Shown here piece after piece: positions 1 through 7,641 of a stretch of 64,000 nucleotides of DNA. Position numbers and translations under genes: made by a program. The notes under the pieces were generated by a model, which saw only the letters and a program-made list of their open reading frames with translations, made no database searches and was not told where the DNA came from. Source of the DNA: Pseudonocardia kunmingensis. Lineage in GTDB: Bacteria; Actinomycetota; Actinomycetes; Mycobacteriales; Pseudonocardiaceae. The stretch spans positions 434,001 through 498,000 of the forward strand of contig NZ_VFPA01000003.1 in the NCBI RefSeq assembly GCF_006716445.1. Direction: 5' to 3'. The stretch's first letter is position 1, and each line of letters begins with the position of its first letter.

Positions 1-963
1 CGTGCCGAGCACCCCGTCGGACAGCGCCGCCAGCTCGGCGTGCACCGGCGCGAACTCCGGGTCCAGCACCTCGATGTGCGGGCGGTCGGCGACGAACCGG
101 GCGGCGATCGGCTCGCCCGTGCTGCGGTTGGTGTACACCGCGGGCGGCAGCACGCCGGGGGCGAGGATGCCGAAGTTGTCCAGGCTCCGGCCCGGGACGT
201 CGGCGACGACGGTCTCCTCGCCGGTCTCGCGGTCGATGCGGACCAGCCGCAGGTCGTCGCTGCCGGAGAAGGAGCCGACGAGCAGGCCGTCGCCACTCGG
301 GGTGACCAGCTGCGGCTGCACGCTCAGCGGGTACTCGGCCCCGCCCATGCGACGCAGCGGTCGGGCGGCTCCGGTGGCGCGGTCGATCCCGGAGACGACG
401 ATCGTCCCGTCCTCCTCGGTCACGACCTGGAACGCGGGCTCCCCCCGGCGGTCGAGCAGCGTGCCGGCCAACGGATCGACTTCCTCGTGGTGGAGCACGA
501 CCTCGCCGGAGGCGATGTCGACGCGGAAGACGTCGATGGCGCCGCCGCGCGGGTTCATCCAGACCAGGACGGTGCCAGGCATCGTGGGCAACGGCTCGAC
601 GGCGAACACCCGCGACCCGGGCTCCATCGGGGTGAGGTCGAGGGCCGGGGCGGCCGGATCGTCGAGGGCGACGCGGTACAGGTGCCAGTCCTCGTTGCCG
701 TCGGTGTCCTGCAGGTAGAGCAGCCACCGCGGGTCGTCGGTCCAGTAGTAGGTGGTGATGCCGCGGCGGGTGTCGGAGGTGACCGGGACGGCGTCGTCGT
801 GGGTCTGGTCCACGCCGCGGACCCAGATGTTGCGCCGCCCGCGGTGCGGGGCGAGATAGGCGATACGGGTGCCGTCCGGGGAGATGGTGGGCACGATGAA
901 ACCGGGGTCGGAGAAGAACTCCTCGACCTCGATGAGTCTCGGCTGCGTGTCCGAGGCGGTCAT
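1..963 (-). CDS. S9 family peptidase, N-terminal part (cut by window edge)
   Basis: The reverse strand is open from an ATG at 963 to the left edge, giving 321 codons without a stop. The protein starts MTASDTQPRLIEVEEFF and continues with ISPDGTRIAYLAPHRG, a WTDD motif and QDTDGNEDWHLYRV, which match closely the N-terminus of the complete S9 gene at 24495-26411. This part is the beta-propeller that gates the active site in prolyl-oligopeptidase-type serine peptidases; the catalytic hydrolase domain lies outside the window. No signal peptide is visible, so a cytoplasmic enzyme acting on short peptides or acylated amino acids is likely. It lies 40 nt downstream of the SDR gene on the same strand and is probably co-transcribed with it. 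The family call is firm; the substrate is unknown. Confidence 0.9.
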   Translation of the reverse strand, partial: MTASDTQPRLIEVEEFFSDPGFIVPTISPDGTRIAYLAPHRGRRNIWVRGVDQTHDDAVPVTSDTRRGITTYYWTDDPRWLLYLQDTDGNEDWHLYRVALDDPAAPALDLTPMEPGSRVFAVEPLPTMPGTVLVWMNPRGGAIDVFRVDIASGEVVLHHEEVDPLAGTLLDRRGEPAFQVVTEEDGTIVVSGIDRATGAARPLRRMGGAEYPLSVQPQLVTPSGDGLLVGSFSGSDDLRLVRIDRETGEETVVADVPGRSLDNFGILAPGVLPPAVYTNRSTGEPIAARFVADRPHIEVLDPEFAPVHAELAALSDGVLGT

Positions 964-1003
964 ATCTGTCCCTTCCGTAGGGCGGCGGGCAGAGCAGTCG
1001 GGC

Positions 1004-1756
1004 TCAGATCTGATTCGCGCCACCGTCGACGTAGAGGTTCGCGCCGACGACGTAGCTGCTCTGTTCCGAGGCCAGGAAGGCCACGACCGCGGCGGCCTCC
1101 TCGGGTCGGCCGAAGCGGCCCTTGGCGACGGTCGCGGCGACGTTCTCCTTGACGGCCCGGAAGGTCTCCTCGTCGCCGAACGCGGCGGTGCCCCCGGGAG
1201 TATCGATCCAGGCCGGCGAGACCACGTTGACCCGGATGCCACGGCCCTTGAGCTCGTTGGACCACGTCCGCGCGAAGGACCGGACGGCCGCCTTCGACGC
1301 CGCGTACGCGCCGAACGCCTCCACACCACGGTCGCCGGCGGTCGAACCGACCAGGACGATCGAAGCGTCGTCGTTGAGCAGCGGCAACGCCTTCTGCACG
1401 GTGAACAGCGTGCCTCGGACGTTGACCCCGAAGGTCTGGTCGAAGTGCTCCTCGGTCGTCTGTTCCAGCGTCACGAACTCGGCGACCGCCGCGTTCGCCA
1501 CGAGCACGTCCAGCCCCTTGCCTCGGGCCCGGACCGCGTCGTAGAGCCGGTCCAGGTCGGCCACCTTCGAGATGTCGCCGGCCACTCCCGTCGCCCGGTC
1601 TGCTCCGATGGTCTTGACGGCGGCCTCCAGCTCGGCCTCGCGTCGCCCGGTGACGAACACGTACGCACCCTCGTCCGCCAGCCGTACGGCGGTGGCCAGG
1701 CCGATACCGGTGCTGCCCCCGGTGACCACCGACGTCTTGCCTTCCAACTGTCCCAT
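1004..1756 (-). CDS. SDR family NAD(P)-dependent oxidoreductase
   Basis: This 250-residue protein is a classical short-chain dehydrogenase. The nucleotide-binding motif TGGSTGIG is at residues 12-19, NAA at 88-90, the catalytic serine in GSTAG at about 138, and the YxxxK pair at Tyr151/Lys155. The C-terminal GANLYVDGG block is typical of the family, and the length is standard. The arginines after the first beta strand (TGRRE) suggest NADPH preference. The start ATG at 1756 places the glycine motif at the usual distance. It lies upstream of the partial S9 peptidase on the same strand, and the two probably form one transcript. The substrate cannot be read from the sequence. Confidence 0.92.
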   Translation of the reverse strand: MGQLEGKTSVVTGGSTGIGLATAVRLADEGAYVFVTGRREAELEAAVKTIGADRATGVAGDISKVADLDRLYDAVRARGKGLDVLVANAAVAEFVTLEQTTEEHFDQTFGVNVRGTLFTVQKALPLLNDDASIVLVGSTAGDRGVEAFGAYAASKAAVRSFARTWSNELKGRGIRVNVVSPAWIDTPGGTAAFGDEETFRAVKENVAATVAKGRFGRPEEAAAVVAFLASEQSSYVVGANLYVDGGANQI

Positions 1757-2284
1757 GCCGGTGTCTCCATCACTCTCGATGCCGATCTGTTCGACACCTC
1801 TCGTCTCAGACTCGTGGTGCCGATGGCACCTTCGCGTCGGTAGAAGTCACGTATGGGGACACCGCGGTTCACGGACCTTCGGTACCGGAGCCGGAAGTCA
1901 CGTCGAACCCCATCGACTCGTCCCGCCTCGGCCGGCGCCGGGGACCTGCAGCTCCTGACTGGACTCCTGCTCGGTCAGCGCATCCGACGGCCGGGCGGAC
2001 CGGCTGCGCGGGCGCTCCCCCGTGGCGCGCGCGGCGAACGCCTGCGCACCCATGCCCGGCAGCATGTGGATGCCGGCCTACCGCCATTCCTGGCGTGGGC
2101 TCGGGGGTCGATTGCGGTGATTCTCACCGATGCGAAACCCGCGGGCGAGACCGGGCCGTCGGGACGCCGGCCTTCCCCGTGCCGCGCTCGGGGTCGGGAT
2201 CAGGGACTTCCACCGACGCGGACAGGGCGCCTGCCTCGAGAGGCTGAGACCCGACAGCAGAGCGACCGGGAGCGAGCAACCGCC
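1757..2284. other. 528-nt intergenic stretch with a possible decayed LuxR fragment
   Basis: This region lies between the divergent SDR and WhiB genes. No intact gene is convincing. On the reverse strand, reading down from 2065, one frame gives MLPGMGAQAFAARATGERPR and then ALTEQES. This resembles the segment just before the helix-turn-helix of large LuxR (LAL) regulators (MGAxAFAERARxEL ... LTxQE). No recognisable helix-turn-helix follows, so if it is homologous it is a remnant. The promoter of the WhiB-MerR transcript must also lie here, but no clear consensus is visible. Confidence 0.35.
1816..1830. promoter_or_regulatory. Small dyad upstream of the SDR gene
   Basis: GGTGCC and GGCACC form a perfect 6-bp inverted repeat around a 3-nt centre, 60 nt upstream of the SDR start. 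Its position fits an operator for the SDR-S9 transcript. No clear -35/-10 pair accompanies it, so this is only a candidate. Confidence 0.25.
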
Positions 2285-2605
2285 ATGATCAGCACCGAGC
2301 CCGTCACCGTCGTCGTACGCACCGGCCGGGCCGGGCAGTACGCCGACTGGCAACTCGACCCCGAGTTCCCGCCGTCGTGGCACCGACAGGCCCTCTGCAA
2401 CGCGGTCGACACCGCGATGTTCTTCCCCGCCGACGACGAGCGCCCCCCGCAACGGCAGCACCGCGAGCGGACCGCGAAGGCGATCTGCGCCACCTGCCCG
2501 GTCCGCCAGCAGTGCGCCGTCCACGCCATGGCCCACCGAGAGCTGCACGGCGTGTGGGGCGGGCTGTCGGAGGCCGACCGTCGGCGCCGGCTCGCGCACC
2601 CCTGA
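2285..2605 (+). CDS. WhiB-family iron-sulfur transcriptional regulator
   Basis: The 106-residue protein has the four WhiB cysteines at 38, 68, 71 and 77 (C-X29-C-X2-C-X5-C), which hold a [4Fe-4S] cluster. The hallmark GVWGG turn is at 89-93, followed by a basic tail (RRRRLAHP) typical of the DNA-contacting end. WhiB-like proteins bind the primary sigma factor and tune transcription in response to redox, nitric oxide or antibiotic stress. The ATG at 2285 is preceded by a GGGAGCGAG purine stretch and gives a normal family length; the frame is open further upstream but codes nothing recognisable. The MerR gene begins 29 nt downstream, so the two are probably co-transcribed. Confidence 0.9.
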   Translation: MISTEPVTVVVRTGRAGQYADWQLDPEFPPSWHRQALCNAVDTAMFFPADDERPPQRQHRERTAKAICATCPVRQQCAVHAMAHRELHGVWGGLSEADRRRRLAHP

Positions 2606-2634
2606 CGCGCCGCCAACACATGGAGGGAACAGCT

Positions 2635-3504
2635 GTGGCCTGGAGTACCCGCGAACTCGCCGACCTCGCCGGCACCTCCGTGCGAGCGGTGCGGCACTAC
2701 CACCACGTCGGCCTGCTGGCGGAGCCCCAGCGGCGCGCCAACGGCTACAAGCAGTACGGCGTCGCGCACCTCGTCCGGGTCCTGCGGATCAAGCGCCTCG
2801 CCGATCTCGGGTTCACCCTGCCCCAGATCGCCGAGCTGGGCGACGCGGACCAGCACCCCCGGGACGCGCTCCGCGGGCTCGACGCCCACCTCGCCCGTAC
2901 CCTCGACCGGCTGCAGGACGCGCGCAGCGAGATCCAGCAGATCCTCCAGCAGGCCGCACCCACCGACATCCCGCCCGCACTCGCCGCGAGGATCCGGGAC
3001 ACCGACGTGTCCGACGCCGACCGCGCCCTGCTGATCGTGCTGACCAGGGTGCTCGGCCTCGCGGTGGTCACCGACTTCGTCGACACGCTGCGCGGCCTCC
3101 CACCGAGCCCCGCGGCGACCGCGTTCGACCAGCTCCCCGCCGACGCCGACGACGCCACCCGCCACGAGCTCGCGACCAGGCTGCTCCCCCGGAGCCGGAC
3201 CCTGCGCGTGATGCTCCCCCGCCTGCGCAGCGCGACCGACGGCCTGAGCGCCGCCGCCAATCGAACGGTCGACGTTGCCGCGCGCGACCTCTACAACCCC
3301 GCGCAGTTCGACGTCCTGCGCCGGGTCGAGCTCCTGCTCCGCTCGCGTCCCGGTCCGATCCGGATCCCACAGGTCGGTGTCGCGAAGGGCAGCGATCGGG
3401 TCACGGGCGCCACACCGCTCGGGTTGACCGTGCCCCAACGGCACGGTGTGCACTCCGGCGTGATCACTGCAGTCGCCCCGTCGAGAACCCCCGGAAGGCC
3501 ATGA
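2635..3504 (+). CDS. MerR-family transcriptional regulator
   Basis: The first 75 residues form a MerR winged helix-turn-helix (STRELADLAGTSVRAVRHYH, then the wing RANGYKQYG and RIKRLADLGFTL), followed by a coiled-coil dimerisation helix to about residue 115. The remaining roughly 170 residues are a helical, alanine-rich effector domain that I cannot assign to a ligand class. The GTG at 2635 is preferred because GGAGG (2622-2626) lies 8 nt upstream; an in-frame ATG at 2620 has no ribosome site. The stop overlaps the ATG of the beta-lactamase gene (ATGA). A MerR-type promoter (3424-3454) lies inside the 3' end of this gene. The same promoter pattern recurs at three other places in the window, so this protein is the leading candidate for their regulator. 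Confidence 0.88.
   Translation: MAWSTRELADLAGTSVRAVRHYHHVGLLAEPQRRANGYKQYGVAHLVRVLRIKRLADLGFTLPQIAELGDADQHPRDALRGLDAHLARTLDRLQDARSEIQQILQQAAPTDIPPALAARIRDTDVSDADRALLIVLTRVLGLAVVTDFVDTLRGLPPSPAATAFDQLPADADDATRHELATRLLPRSRTLRVMLPRLRSATDGLSAAANRTVDVAARDLYNPAQFDVLRRVELLLRSRPGPIRIPQVGVAKGSDRVTGATPLGLTVPQRHGVHSGVITAVAPSRTPGRP
3424..3454 (+). promoter_or_regulatory. MerR-type promoter/operator for the beta-lactamase operon
   Basis: TTGACC (3424-3429) and TGCACT (3449-3454) are separated by 19 bp, the over-long spacing typical of MerR-activated promoters. The spacer contains a perfect inverted repeat, ACCGTGCC and GGCACGGT, around CCAAC (3427-3447). The predicted start of transcription is near 3461, 40 nt before the beta-lactamase ATG. 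Three other sites in the window share this architecture (18072-18102, 30666-30696, 31133-31163). Confidence 0.6.
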
Positions 3505-4424
3505 ACCAGCAACGCACCACCCGACGCAGCGTGCTCACCGCGATCGTGGGCGCGGCCCTGACGGGTTGCGGGATCGCCGCAGCGCCCGCGACCGCTCCCG
3601 CTTCCGCGCCACCGCCGTCCGCCGCTCCGCCGGACGATCCGGATCTGGTCGTGCTCGAACGCCGCTTCGGCGGCCGGATCGGCGTGCACGCACTCGACAC
3701 CGGGAACGGGGCGACCGTGTCGCACCGCAGCGGGGAGCGGTTCCTCATGGCCTCCACCGCCAAGCTGCCCCTCGCCGCCGCCGTGCTGGACCGCGCCGCC
3801 ACCGAGCCCGCGCTGCTGGACCGGCTCGTCCGCTTCGGCCCCGAGGCACTGCTGGAGTACGCCCCGGTGACGACGCAGAACGTGGCGACCGGCATGACCG
3901 TCGCCGACCTGTGCGACGCCGCTCTCACCGTCAGCGACAACACGGCGGCGAACCTGCTCCTCGAACTCCTCGGCGGACCGGCCGCCGTGACCGCGTTCGC
4001 CCGCGGCCTCGGCGACGCGACCACCCGCTTCGACCGCTCCGAGCCCGAGCTCAACGTCTCCACCGGTCCGGACGACGAGCGCGACACGACCACACCGGCT
4101 GCCATCGTCGCGAGCATCCGGGCGGTGACCCTGGGTGAGGGCCTCGAGCCGGCCGGCCGCGAGCGGCTCACCGCCTGGCTCGTCGCGAACACCACCGGCG
4201 ACGCCACCATCCGGGCCGGGGTGCCGGCCGGGTGGGTGGTCGGGGACAAGACCGGGACCGGAGAACAGGGCGAGCGCAACGACGTCGGGATCGTGCTGCC
4301 CCCGGACCGCGCGCCGCTGGTCCTCGCCGTCTACACCGACCCCGACGACCCGGACTCCACGGCCGGCAACGCCACCATCGCCGAAGCGACAGCGATCGCC
4401 GTCCGCCGGCTCGTCGGCCAGTAG
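3501..4424 (+). CDS. bla: Class A beta-lactamase (predicted lipoprotein)
   Basis: All active-site motifs of a class A serine beta-lactamase are present: S85-T-A-K88 (nucleophile and general base), S145-D-N147, E181-P-E-L-N185 (the deacylating glutamate) and K250-T-G252. The 307-residue length fits. The N-terminus has a twin arginine (RRSVLTAIVG) followed by a lipobox with Cys23 (LTGC), so the enzyme is probably exported and anchored to the outer face of the membrane, with a Pro/Ala-rich linker to about residue 45. GGAAGG precedes the ATG. The gene overlaps the MerR gene by four bases and has its own MerR-type promoter inside that gene. Activity against beta-lactams is likely; the spectrum cannot be read. 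Confidence 0.93.
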   Translation: MNQQRTTRRSVLTAIVGAALTGCGIAAAPATAPASAPPPSAAPPDDPDLVVLERRFGGRIGVHALDTGNGATVSHRSGERFLMASTAKLPLAAAVLDRAATEPALLDRLVRFGPEALLEYAPVTTQNVATGMTVADLCDAALTVSDNTAANLLLELLGGPAAVTAFARGLGDATTRFDRSEPELNVSTGPDDERDTTTPAAIVASIRAVTLGEGLEPAGRERLTAWLVANTTGDATIRAGVPAGWVVGDKTGTGEQGERNDVGIVLPPDRAPLVLAVYTDPDDPDSTAGNATIAEATAIAVRRLVGQ

Positions 4425-4451
4425 CAGACACGCAACCCTCGGAAGGAAATC

Positions 4452-5330
4452 ATGGGACACGTCATCGTCGGGAACGAGAACAGCACTCCGATCGAGCTGT
4501 ACTACGAGGATCACGGTGCAGGTCAGCCGGTCGTCCTCATCCACGGGTATCCGCTGAACGGTCACAGCTGGGAGCGCCAGACGCGCGAGCTGCTCGCCTC
4601 GGGGTACCGCGTCATCACCTACGACCGTCGCGGCTTCGGGCGGTCGTCGAAGGTTGGCACCGGCTACGACTACGACACGTTCGCCGCCGACCTGAACGCC
4701 CTGCTGGAGACCCTCGACCTGCGCGACGTCGTCCTCGTCGGGTTCTCGATGGGCACCGGCGAGCTCGCCCGCTACGTCGCCCGGTACGGCCACCAGCGGG
4801 TCGCGAAGCTCGCCTTCCTCGCCTCCCTGGAGCCCTTCCTCGTCGCCCGGGACGACAACCCCGACGGCATGCCCCAGGACGTCTTCGACGGCATCGAGGC
4901 CACGGCCAAGGAAGACCGCTACGCCTGGTACGAGCAGTTCTTCTCCAACTTCTACAACCTCGACGACAACCTCGGCCGCCGCATCAGTCAGGAGGCGGTC
5001 ACCGCCAGCTGGAACGTCGCCGTCTCCAGCGCTCCCGTGGCCGCCCATGCCGTCGTCTCCTCGTGGATCGAGGACTTCCGCGCCGACGTCGAGGCCGTCC
5101 GGGCCGCCGGTCTGCCGGCCCTGATCCTGCACGGCACCGCCGACCGGATCCTCCCCATCGAGGCCACGGCCCACCGCTTCCGCCGAGCCCTGCCCGAGGC
5201 GCAGTACGTGGAGATCGACGGCGCCCCGCACGGGCTGCTGTGGACCCACGCCGACGAGGTCAACGCCGCCCTGCGGGCGTTCCTGGGAGTCCCGCTCCCC
5301 TCGGGCGTTCGCCCGGAGGAGTCGCGATGA
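4452..5330 (+). CDS. Alpha/beta hydrolase, non-heme chloroperoxidase type
   Basis: The protein has 292 residues and a complete triad: nucleophile Ser99 in GFSMG, Asp231 in HGTADRILP and His260 in GAPHGL. The oxyanion HGYPL motif and DRRGFGRSS are typical of the cofactor-free haloperoxidase/esterase group (YDRRGFGxS). Members hydrolyse esters and, with acetate and peroxide, can perhydrolyse; the natural substrate is usually unknown. AAGGAAATC before the ATG is a good ribosome site, and the gene lies 27 nt after the beta-lactamase. Its stop overlaps the start of a 27-codon ORF. No signal peptide is seen, so it should be cytoplasmic. Confidence 0.9.
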   Translation: MGHVIVGNENSTPIELYYEDHGAGQPVVLIHGYPLNGHSWERQTRELLASGYRVITYDRRGFGRSSKVGTGYDYDTFAADLNALLETLDLRDVVLVGFSMGTGELARYVARYGHQRVAKLAFLASLEPFLVARDDNPDGMPQDVFDGIEATAKEDRYAWYEQFFSNFYNLDDNLGRRISQEAVTASWNVAVSSAPVAAHAVVSSWIEDFRADVEAVRAAGLPALILHGTADRILPIEATAHRFRRALPEAQYVEIDGAPHGLLWTHADEVNAALRAFLGVPLPSGVRPEESR

Positions 5331-5410
5331 CCGCCGCTGTGACCGATCCTGATCGCCTCCGGCACGCCCGGACCGTCGCGGAGGCCTGCGCGGACGTGGA
5401 CGCCGCGTGA
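5327..5410 (+). CDS. 27-residue ORF coupled on both sides
   Basis: This ATG-to-TGA frame of 27 codons (MTAAVTDPDRLRHARTVAEA... ending DVDAA) overlaps the hydrolase stop (ATGA) and the GTG of the next gene (GTGA). That is the same coupling used between real genes in this operon. It resembles no family I recognise. It may be a leftover N-terminus of a deleted gene, a leader that keeps ribosomes moving into the next gene, or a genuine micropeptide. Confidence 0.4.
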   Translation: MTAAVTDPDRLRHARTVAEACADVDAA

Positions 5411-7641
5411 ACTACGGGCACGCGCTCGAGTTCGGTGTCCGGCTGCCGATCGGCGGTGCCGACCCGGCGCTGCCGGTGCGATGGGCCCGCCTGGCCGAGG
5501 AGCTGGGTCTCGACCTCGTCGTCGTCCCCGACCGGCCGGCTCTCGCCGGCCCGGAGGCGTGGACGCTGCTGTCGTGGATCGCCGGTGTCACCGACACGAT
5601 CCGACTCGCGACCGACGGGCACGACGACACCGCCCGGAACCCGGCGATGCTGGCCCGCGCGGCCGCGGGGCTCGACCATCTCAGCGGGGGCCGCGTCGAG
5701 CTCGGCCTCACGGCCGGCACGGGGGACGACGTCGACGAGACGATCGACGTGGTCGGAGAACTGTGGAACGTCCTGGACCACGGGCTCGCGCGGGTGAACG
5801 GCCGCCGGCACCGGCTCGCCGGGGCGCAGAAGGCCGCGCCCGCGCACGAGGTGCCGATCACGGTGAGCGGACCGGACCCCGAGGACCCCGACCTGGCGCG
5901 GCTGGCCGGCACCCGTGCCGACGGCTGGTCGGTGCCCCTGACGGACCCGGCCGGCCTCGCCGCGGGCCTGCGCCTCGTCGACGAGGCCGCCCGGGGCGCC
6001 GGACGCGACCCGCGCGAGATCCGCCGGTGGGTCACCGTTGCGGGGCGCTCCGGTGTGCACGCCGGTTCGGTCGATCGGGTCGCCGAGGGCTGGGTTGTCG
6101 AGGGCTGGGCGGCAGACCTGCTGGCGCTGGTCGTCGAGCACGGCGTGGGCACGATCGTGCTCCACACCGACGACCCCGACACCCTGACCCGCTTCGCCCG
6201 CGAGGTGGTCCCCGCCGTGCGCGCGGGCGCCGACGCGGCGCTTCCCCACGGCGCGGCCGGGGTCCGGGTGCGGCGCTCGACGGTGCTCGCCCGCCGTCGA
6301 TCCGGCATCGACTACGACGGCGTCCCGACCGGGTTGGCCGGTGTCGTCGAGCCGGGCGACCTCGCGTACGCGCGACTGCGCTCGGGCTACCTGCGCGGCG
6401 GGTCCCCGGGCGTCGTCCTGCAGGCGGCGACCGTCGAGCAGGTCGTGGCGGCCCTGGGGTTCGCCCGCCGCCACCCCGACCTGCCGCTGTCGCGGCGCAG
6501 CGCGGGGCACGGGGTCTCCGGGCGCTCCACCAACGACGGCGGCATCGTCATCGACGTATCCCTGATGAACACGATCGAGGTGCTCGACGAGGCGACCCGC
6601 CGGGTGCGGGTCGGCCCGGGCGCCCGGTGGACCGACGTCGCGAACGCGCTCGCTCCGCATGGTTGGGCGATCAGCTCGGGCGACTACGGCGGGGTCGGGG
6701 TCGGTGGTCTCGCCACGGCCGGCGGTGTGGGCTACCTGGCCCGCGAGCACGGCCTCACGATCGACCACCTACGCGCGGTGGCGCTGGTGCTCGCCGACGG
6801 TTCGGTCGTGCGGTGCAGCGACGGGGAGAACCCCGACCTGTTCTGGGCGGTCCGTGGCGCGGGGGCCAACTTCGGGATCGCGACCGCGTTCGAGTTCGAG
6901 GCCGACGAAGTCGGCCCGGTGGCGTTCGCCGCGCTCACCCAGGACGCGAGGGACACCGCGCGCTATCTGGTCGAGTGGGGTCGGGTGGTCGAGGAGTCCC
7001 CACGCGACCTCACCAGCTTCCTCATCGTGCCGCCGCCCCGTGGGGGGCAGCCGACCGTGGCGCTCACCCACACCGTCGTCGACTCAGGGGACCCGGAAAT
7101 CGTGCTGGCCAGGCTGGCGCCGCTGGCCGCGATCGCCCCGATGTACCAGCAGCAGGTGACCATCACGACCTACGCCGACATCATGGCGAGCGCGAGCGAC
7201 GACACGCCGACCTCGCGTGGCGAGCCGGTCGCGCGCAGCGGCCTCGTCCACCACCTCACCCCCGAGTTCGCCGCGGTCGCGAGCCGCGTGCTGCGCAGCG
7301 GTGGCATCCACTGGTTCCAGCTTCGGTCGGTGGGCGGTGCGGTCGCCGACGTGGACCCGGATGCCACGGCCTACGCGCACCGGAAGCCGAACTTCTCCCT
7401 CGTCGTCATGGGCAGCCACCCCGATGTCGTCGACGAGCAGTGGGCGCTGGTGCGCCCGTACCTCGACGGTCTCTACCTCAGCTTCGAGTCGAGCCTGCGA
7501 CCCGAACGCATCGACCAGGCCTGGCCGCCGCGGACGCTCGCCCGGCTGCGGGACCTCAAGGCGACCTACGACCCCGACGGCGTCTTCGACGACAACTTCT
7601 CCCTCACCCCGTCCCGCCACCCGGAAGCGAGCACACGGTGA
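5407..7641 (+). CDS. Fusion of a luciferase-like oxidoreductase and an FAD-linked oxidase
   Basis: This 744-residue protein joins two flavoprotein folds. Residues 1-275 are a luciferase-like (LLM) barrel: the start NYGHALEFGVRLP, LDHLSGGRVELGL at 89-101, and a C-terminal HTDDPDTLTRF block. Residues about 305-740 are a PCMH-type FAD oxidase of the berberine-bridge/6-hydroxynicotine oxidase group. It has RSAGHGVSGRSTNDGG, in which His368 sits where the family attaches FAD covalently, then GVGVGGLATAGGVGYL, WAVRGAGANFGI and a BBE-like tail ending YDPDGVFDDNFSL. The cysteine of doubly linked members is not evident. The LLM half is shorter than the stand-alone LLM next door. A relay between a reduced flavin in the first half and an oxidase in the second is possible but not shown. 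The gene is GTGA-coupled to neighbours on both sides. Confidence 0.88.
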   Translation: MNYGHALEFGVRLPIGGADPALPVRWARLAEELGLDLVVVPDRPALAGPEAWTLLSWIAGVTDTIRLATDGHDDTARNPAMLARAAAGLDHLSGGRVELGLTAGTGDDVDETIDVVGELWNVLDHGLARVNGRRHRLAGAQKAAPAHEVPITVSGPDPEDPDLARLAGTRADGWSVPLTDPAGLAAGLRLVDEAARGAGRDPREIRRWVTVAGRSGVHAGSVDRVAEGWVVEGWAADLLALVVEHGVGTIVLHTDDPDTLTRFAREVVPAVRAGADAALPHGAAGVRVRRSTVLARRRSGIDYDGVPTGLAGVVEPGDLAYARLRSGYLRGGSPGVVLQAATVEQVVAALGFARRHPDLPLSRRSAGHGVSGRSTNDGGIVIDVSLMNTIEVLDEATRRVRVGPGARWTDVANALAPHGWAISSGDYGGVGVGGLATAGGVGYLAREHGLTIDHLRAVALVLADGSVVRCSDGENPDLFWAVRGAGANFGIATAFEFEADEVGPVAFAALTQDARDTARYLVEWGRVVEESPRDLTSFLIVPPPRGGQPTVALTHTVVDSGDPEIVLARLAPLAAIAPMYQQQVTITTYADIMASASDDTPTSRGEPVARSGLVHHLTPEFAAVASRVLRSGGIHWFQLRSVGGAVADVDPDATAYAHRKPNFSLVVMGSHPDVVDEQWALVRPYLDGLYLSFESSLRPERIDQAWPPRTLARLRDLKATYDPDGVFDDNFSLTPSRHPEASTR

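Noticed and set aside
1853..2284. Upstream extension of the WhiB frame
   Set aside because: Residues before 2285 are Arg/Pro/Gly-rich with no similarity to WhiB proteins; the ATG at 2285 gives the normal length.
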